A stretch of DNA of 24,912 bases. Origin: Nitrososphaerota archaeon. GTDB lineage: Archaea; Thermoproteota; Nitrososphaeria; Nitrososphaerales; CADDZS01. Made by a program: the position numbers and the translations under genes. The DNA lies in the NCBI GenBank assembly GCA_027886795.1, contig JAPCJU010000004.1, forward strand, positions 1-24,912. Direction: 5' to 3'. The notes below the pieces were generated by a model, which was not told the DNA's origin, made no database searches, and was given only the letters and a program-made list of their open reading frames with translations. Positions 21,372 to 24,912 of this stretch are shown in pieces (within the stretch, counting starts at the first letter, position 1; each line of letters starts with the position of its first letter).

Positions 21372-21575
21372 ATGATGGAACAAAGTCAATATGAAACCCG
21401 CATCATTTCTAGTAAGACGGAAACCTGCCCTGAATGCGGTGACGCGTTCACCCAAAAAGGGTATTTGGACCACCTTTTCGCGAAAAGAGATTGCATGCGA
21501 AAATACTGGGAAGAGGAAGAGAAAAACCACATTTCCCGCTTGAGACACAGGACCGCACGCAGTATCGTTAGGTAA
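21372..21575 (+). CDS. Small C2HC-type zinc-finger protein
   Basis: A 67-residue protein. After 17 polar residues it has TCPECGDAFTQKGYLDHLFA followed by KRDCMRKYW, giving C-x2-C, H and C ligands (C19, C22, H35, C41) in a classical finger layout. A strongly basic and charged tail follows (EEEEKNHISRLRHRTARSIV). It probably binds nucleic acid or protein. The promoter is strong, with an ideal TATA box and a short leader, so good expression is expected. An imperfect hairpin follows the stop. Confidence 0.72.
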   Translation: MMEQSQYETRIISSKTETCPECGDAFTQKGYLDHLFAKRDCMRKYWEEEEKNHISRLRHRTARSIVR

Positions 21576-21602
21576 TCGGCCCTTTTTCGGGGACAGTTTA
21601 CG

Positions 21603-21632
21603 GGTTTACGCTCATTTTTTGAGGCGCAAACC
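21603..21632 (+). terminator. Imperfect stem-loop after the zinc-finger gene
   Basis: GGTTTACGCTCA (21603-21614) pairs with TGAGGCGCAAACC (21620-21632) with one mismatch and one bulge around a five-T loop. It starts 28 bases after the stop codon and may end or stabilise that transcript. Confidence 0.4.
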
Positions 21633-21738
21633 TAGGTCGTTGGCATTCGATGATCTCGCGAAGAAACGTCCTTCTTGAAGGATTCTCGTTGCTTCAAGAA
21701 AGAAATCACTAAAAGAGATCGAATACCCAGCTTCCCAC

Positions 21739-22176
21739 ATGATTGCACAAAGGAAAGTCGATGTAGTCTGGGAAGGAGATCTTCTTAACGGAAATGGCCG
21801 GGTAAGGTTTAATTCCGGCGCGATCCCAGAGTTTCCAGTTTCTTGGGCCGCCCGAGTCGAGCAACCCGGCGGAAAAACTAGTCCGGAAGAACTGCTAGCC
21901 GGGGCGCACGCCAGTTGTTACTCGATGGCCCTTTCGGCTACCCTTGCTAGGAATCGGACCCCTCCACAAAGACTCCAGGTGAGTGCTGTGTGCACCCTCG
22001 ACAAGGTAGGAGAAGCTAACAAGATTACAAAGATGGAAATCAACGTCGTAGGTAGAGTTCCGGGAATAAATCAGCAACAATTTGAAGAGCTAGCTAAAAC
22101 GGCAGAAAGCAGATGTCCGGTTTCTAACGCCCTACGAAACAATGTCGAAATTGTTCTTGGCGCAAAATTGGAGTGA
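21739..22176 (+). CDS. osmC: OsmC/Ohr-family peroxiredoxin
   Basis: A 145-residue protein of the usual OsmC length. The catalytic pair is C60 in LAGAHASCYSMALS and C126 in TAESRCPVSNAL. VDVVWEGDLLNGNGRVRF forms the N-terminal strands, and TSPEELLAGAHA is the conserved helix start. It would reduce organic hydroperoxides with a thiol donor in the cytoplasm. It is closer to OsmC than Ohr because it begins with the W-x-G-x-L-x-x-G-x-G-x strand pair. ACTAAAAG about 28 bases upstream of the ATG suggests a leaderless transcript. It converges on the rhomboid gene with only 23 bases between stops. Confidence 0.92.
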   Translation: MIAQRKVDVVWEGDLLNGNGRVRFNSGAIPEFPVSWAARVEQPGGKTSPEELLAGAHASCYSMALSATLARNRTPPQRLQVSAVCTLDKVGEANKITKMEINVVGRVPGINQQQFEELAKTAESRCPVSNALRNNVEIVLGAKLE

Positions 22177-22199
22177 GAAATTCTCAGGAGTTTCTTGTT

Positions 22200-23135
22200 T
22201 CAACTATAGCGCGTTGCCGATCGTCTGGACCTTCCGATTATATATCCGGCGATCAGACCTGCGATGGCGCCGCCGAGGTGAGCAAAAAGATCAACGCTTC
22301 CCGCGAAGCTGCTGTAGATGAAAATGAACAAGAACCAAGCGAGTAAGCTGCCATTGATCCTGTGATTTATTGCATAATCCGCTGTCACAGCTCCGGCTAC
22401 CAAGCCGAAAATACCGCCAGAAGCCCCAAAACTGACAATGTCCGGCCCGTTGAGCAAACTAAGAATGTTTCCCGCGACGCCTGTCAGGACAAAGACCAAG
22501 TAATATTGTCGCGAAGAATATGTTGTAGATAGTAGTCTGTCGAGCCATACGATGGATATCGCATTGAAAAAAACATCGAGGAGACCCAGAGATCCAGGCG
22601 CTACAATGATGATCGAAGTTAGCAGCGGCAGATACCAGCCTTGATAGACGGCAGCGTTGTACTGGATTAGATAGTTCGTTATCGGAACGCCGTCAAACCC
22701 GATGTAGGAAAACACATATCCCAATACCAGGCCAGCGCCAATCAGTATTGCAAGATTTCTGCCCTGCTTTGAGAAATTGATCTGAAAACCACCCGACTGC
22801 TTCGGAGAACTCCTACCACTCGTCGAATAGTAACCCCCTCCCGTGGAATAGTATGGACTGGACGTGGATGAAGGGATGTTTCTCCGAAGGGGACTGCTCT
22901 TGCAAAGATGATTTTCAGGCAGCCGGTGATCGTAGCAAAAATCCTGTTCGCAATACCTACAACGAAAATAGTACGCGTCCTCACCCACCAGCGGTTTGGC
23001 GCAGTAAGAACATTTCTTTACGTCTTCAGAGTCCGAAGCCTTCCGTTGACCGGCGGAATTCAGTGGAGATCCGCACGTCTTGCAATACGTTGAGGCGTCG
23101 GGATTGTCAGCCCCGCAGTTCTCGCAAATATTCAA
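22200..23135 (-). CDS. Rhomboid intramembrane protease with zinc ribbon and AN1 zinc finger
   Basis: A 311-residue membrane protein. Residues 4-21 are a zinc ribbon (CENC and CKTC). Residues 42-78 match an AN1 finger (C42, C45, C59, C62, C67, H70, H76, C78). A Ser/Tyr/Gly-rich linker follows (about 88-118), then six hydrophobic helices. The catalytic dyad is S239 in GASGGIFG and H286 in FAHLGGAIAG. N191 of the oxyanion helix is kept, but the His usually four residues before it is D187. It should cleave transmembrane substrates; the zinc modules face the cytoplasm and may bind partners or ubiquitin-like proteins. TTG start, forced because the first finger begins at residue 4. It follows the aminotransferase by 50 bases, likely as one unit. 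Confidence 0.92.
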   Translation of the reverse strand: MNICENCGADNPDASTYCKTCGSPLNSAGQRKASDSEDVKKCSYCAKPLVGEDAYYFRCRYCEQDFCYDHRLPENHLCKSSPLRRNIPSSTSSPYYSTGGGYYSTSGRSSPKQSGGFQINFSKQGRNLAILIGAGLVLGYVFSYIGFDGVPITNYLIQYNAAVYQGWYLPLLTSIIIVAPGSLGLLDVFFNAISIVWLDRLLSTTYSSRQYYLVFVLTGVAGNILSLLNGPDIVSFGASGGIFGLVAGAVTADYAINHRINGSLLAWFLFIFIYSSFAGSVDLFAHLGGAIAGLIAGYIIGRSRRSATRYS

Positions 23136-23185
23136 GATTGATAATTCGCTCTATTTCTGACGTGGATTAATTGACTTGCTAGGTA

Positions 23186-24436
23186 TCAGGCCGCTATCTT
23201 GCCAGTCAGTTTCATCTTAGGACGTAGCTTCGACGCTGCCTCGACGATTCTGTCGATGGCCTCGTTTATTCGTTCGCCTCCAAGGGATATTCGAACTTGG
23301 CCCTCGGCGTGATAAGCCACTCCTGGGGCGCATGCGACCTTTGCTTCTACCAAAAGATATTTGCAAAAATCCATCGAGCTCATGCCGAACTCGGAAATAT
23401 CAGGAAGAATGAGGTTTGTCCCCTCAGGCTTTATGATCCGAATCCCATCCACGGAGCTCAGCTTGCTCACTGCGTAATCCCTTGCTCTCTGGACTTTTGC
23501 AATGGTTTCAGAAAGATGCTGATCTTCGAACTCTGCATTTAGGGCTACAACAGCGCCTCTTTGAATCAGGCTTGGATTTCCCATGCTTGAAAAAGCGTGA
23601 ACCATCTCCATGCCGCTGATTATTTCTTTCGGACCTGCCGCAAATCCGAGTCTATAGTTAATCATATTGAAAATTTTTGAAAACGAGGAGATTGAAATGA
23701 GCCGGTCACGAGCCTCGCTGAACTTACACATCGGAACATACGGCCTCCCGTCATAGACCATTCGCTCGTAGACTTGATCGTGCATGATGTAGATATCATG
23801 TTTTTTGGCGAGCTCCATGACTCCGATTAGCTCCTCTTCGGACAGGACTCTACCGGTAGGATTGTGAGGATTGCAGAGCGTGATTATTTTCGTTTTATCG
23901 GTAATGAGCTTCTCGAAATCTTTCTTATCGTGGAGATAGTTTTTCTTCGGATCGAGCTTCGAAAAGACTGGTACTCCCCTCGCTAACTTTACCGGAATAT
24001 CGAAAAAAAATGACGGTACCGGAATTATCACTTCATCCCCGGGGTCTAGCATCGCGCTCATCAAGTAGTACTCGGACTGCATGCTGCCCGAAGTAACGAT
24101 GATTTCGTCTTCCCAGTTGACCTTGAAATCGTATAACCTCTCAAACCGTTTCGCGATAGCTTGCCTCAGTTCAGGAATCCCAAGAAACGGCGCTTCGGAT
24201 TTGACCGCAACTTCTCTAAGGGTCTTCTGGGTTTCATCTAGCACCTCGTCCGGGACGACGGTCGAGAGAATGCTTTCGGCGCAAAATATGACGTCGGCCC
24301 CTTTGGCCTGAAGCTTTTGCCCTTCTTCTGCAATAACCACGGTTCCAAAAGGTTCGCCAGTTTCTTCCATACGGTTGTATTGGTCTAACAGGGCACGCAC
24401 CTGAGAAGCGAGTACGGGAGAATTCTTATTTTGCAT
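23186..24436 (-). CDS. Class I/II PLP-dependent aminotransferase
   Basis: A 416-residue fold-type I enzyme. Motifs: LGIPELRQAIAKRF near residue 85-98, VTSGSMQSEYYLMSAMLDPG (115-134), CNPHNPTGR (188-196), HDQVYERMVYDG (219-230), SSFSKIFNMINYRLGF with the PLP-binding K254, and a C-terminal VRISLGG. The substrate is an amino acid, probably aspartate or a related one, which cannot be fixed. The ATG at 24436 has GAGGGG just upstream. A GTG at 24448 lies 28 bases after TTTAAAGG and could start a leaderless form with four more residues. The rhomboid gene follows. Confidence 0.92.
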   Translation of the reverse strand: MQNKNSPVLASQVRALLDQYNRMEETGEPFGTVVIAEEGQKLQAKGADVIFCAESILSTVVPDEVLDETQKTLREVAVKSEAPFLGIPELRQAIAKRFERLYDFKVNWEDEIIVTSGSMQSEYYLMSAMLDPGDEVIIPVPSFFFDIPVKLARGVPVFSKLDPKKNYLHDKKDFEKLITDKTKIITLCNPHNPTGRVLSEEELIGVMELAKKHDIYIMHDQVYERMVYDGRPYVPMCKFSEARDRLISISSFSKIFNMINYRLGFAAGPKEIISGMEMVHAFSSMGNPSLIQRGAVVALNAEFEDQHLSETIAKVQRARDYAVSKLSSVDGIRIIKPEGTNLILPDISEFGMSSMDFCKYLLVEAKVACAPGVAYHAEGQVRISLGGERINEAIDRIVEAASKLRPKMKLTGKIAA

Positions 24437-24472
24437 GGTTCCCCTCACAATCCAATACTTTGCCGAGACGCA

Positions 24473-24480
24473 CCTTTAAA
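24473..24480 (-). promoter_or_regulatory. TATA box of the aminotransferase-rhomboid unit
   Basis: TTTAAAGG on the minus strand is centred 28 bases before GTG 24448 and 40 bases before ATG 24436. Confidence 0.5.
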
Positions 24481-24505
24481 CTGTTGAGGCTCTATTGCTC
24501 GACTA

Positions 24506-24513
24506 TTTTAAAG
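24506..24513 (+). promoter_or_regulatory. TATA-like element of the Nudix gene
   Basis: TTTTAAAG, 26 bases from the opposite-facing TATA box, forms a compact divergent promoter. It lies about 48 bases before an in-frame ATG at 24557. Confidence 0.35.
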
Positions 24514-24631
24514 CATGAGATTTTAGACGTTAGCTAATCAGATCTCGATTTCCGCAATGTGTCGAATTAAGTATCCCAAGAATGGTGTATTTTTTCCGCT
24601 ACTGAGCAGCCGCAAGCGAGAATTCAGAGAT

Positions 24632-24912
24632 ATGACGGTTCTTATCAAATGCGAATGGGGACATCTTGTTTTGTCTTCGGATCCAAATTTGCTGAATCCG
24701 CCGGATACGATCAAGGCAGTAATTTGTTATTTGAAGCGAAATGAAGAATTTTTGTTGTTGCTGAAAGCCTCTGGAAAATTTGGTGGAGGATTTTGGAACG
24801 CCCCGGGAGGCAAGATCAAGAACCGCGAAACTCCGGAGGATGCAGTACGTCGCGAAGTCCTTGAAGAAACTGGTCTTTCGGTAGGTCAGCTGGAAAAAGC
24901 CGGTTTTCTCGA
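24632..24912 (+). CDS. Nudix hydrolase (C-terminus beyond right edge)
   Basis: The first 93 residues of a Nudix protein. TIKAVICYLKRNEEFLLLLK is the first strand pair, and GFWNAPGGKIKNRETPEDAV then RREVLEETGL is the full Nudix box: G60-x5-E66-x7-R74-E75-V76-x-E78-E79-x-G81-L82. It hydrolyses a nucleoside diphosphate linked to another group. NAPGGKI resembles the W-N-[GAF]-[PV]-G-G-K variant of MutT/MTH1-type enzymes that clean oxidised nucleotides, which is only suggestive. The start is uncertain: ATG 24557 would add 25 residues and better fits the TATA-like element; 24632 keeps only the conserved part. The frame continues past the edge. Confidence 0.85.
   Translation, partial: MTVLIKCEWGHLVLSSDPNLLNPPDTIKAVICYLKRNEEFLLLLKASGKFGGGFWNAPGGKIKNRETPEDAVRREVLEETGLSVGQLEKAGFL

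Overview
The window looks archaeal, and most likely comes from a thaumarchaeon (Nitrososphaerota) or a close relative. The evidence is an AT-rich TATA-like element about 25-30 bases before many starts with no Shine-Dalgarno (leaderless transcripts), a UbiA-family prenyltransferase, a NitrOD5-like small protein, many very small zinc-finger proteins, and frequent TTG starts. This assignment is inference: there is no rRNA or other marker here, and no tRNA was recognised.

Layout. (1) 1-3154, minus strand: the N-terminal 1051 residues of a very large secreted surface protein, open to the left edge. It has a signal peptide, a domain resembling a degenerate EXORDIUM/Phi-1-type protease-like domain, at least six beta repeats of about 87 residues, and an InlB-like repeat. 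(2) 3311-3793: a small two-helix membrane protein with a Cys/His tail. (3) 3911-9288, minus strand: a possible phosphate/polyphosphate neighbourhood with SixA-like phosphatase, Ppx/GppA phosphatase, two tandem thymidylate-kinase-like proteins (the second has Arg for the Walker A Lys), a CHAD protein and a PIN-like protein. A 58-residue gene lies on the other strand. (4) 9559-14082: small accessory genes: winged-helix regulators, two coiled-coil proteins, small zinc-binding proteins, and an ACT/V4R-like sensor protein. (5) 14284-17796: an M20 amidohydrolase, a 42-residue zinc finger, a Cas4/Dna2-like Fe-S nuclease fused to a HAD-like phosphatase domain, a small helical protein, and a converging degenerate nuclease-like protein. 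(6) 17926-20070: a winged-helix regulator and a UbiA prenyltransferase. Both promoters carry the same ATCCCA/TGGGGA half-sites, and a foldable RNA-like element precedes the prenyltransferase. (7) 20189-24912: NitrOD5-like protein, 53-residue protein, zinc finger, OsmC peroxidase, zinc-finger rhomboid protease, class I aminotransferase, and the start of a Nudix hydrolase running off the right edge.

How the genes may work together. SixA, Ppx and the two kinases are packed as one transcription unit (two junctions overlap), so a joint role in phosphoryl or polyphosphate metabolism is reasonable but unproven. The Cas4-HAD protein with its small neighbours suggests a DNA end-processing unit. The aminotransferase and rhomboid genes look co-transcribed. 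No CRISPR array, insertion sequence or clear mobile element was seen.
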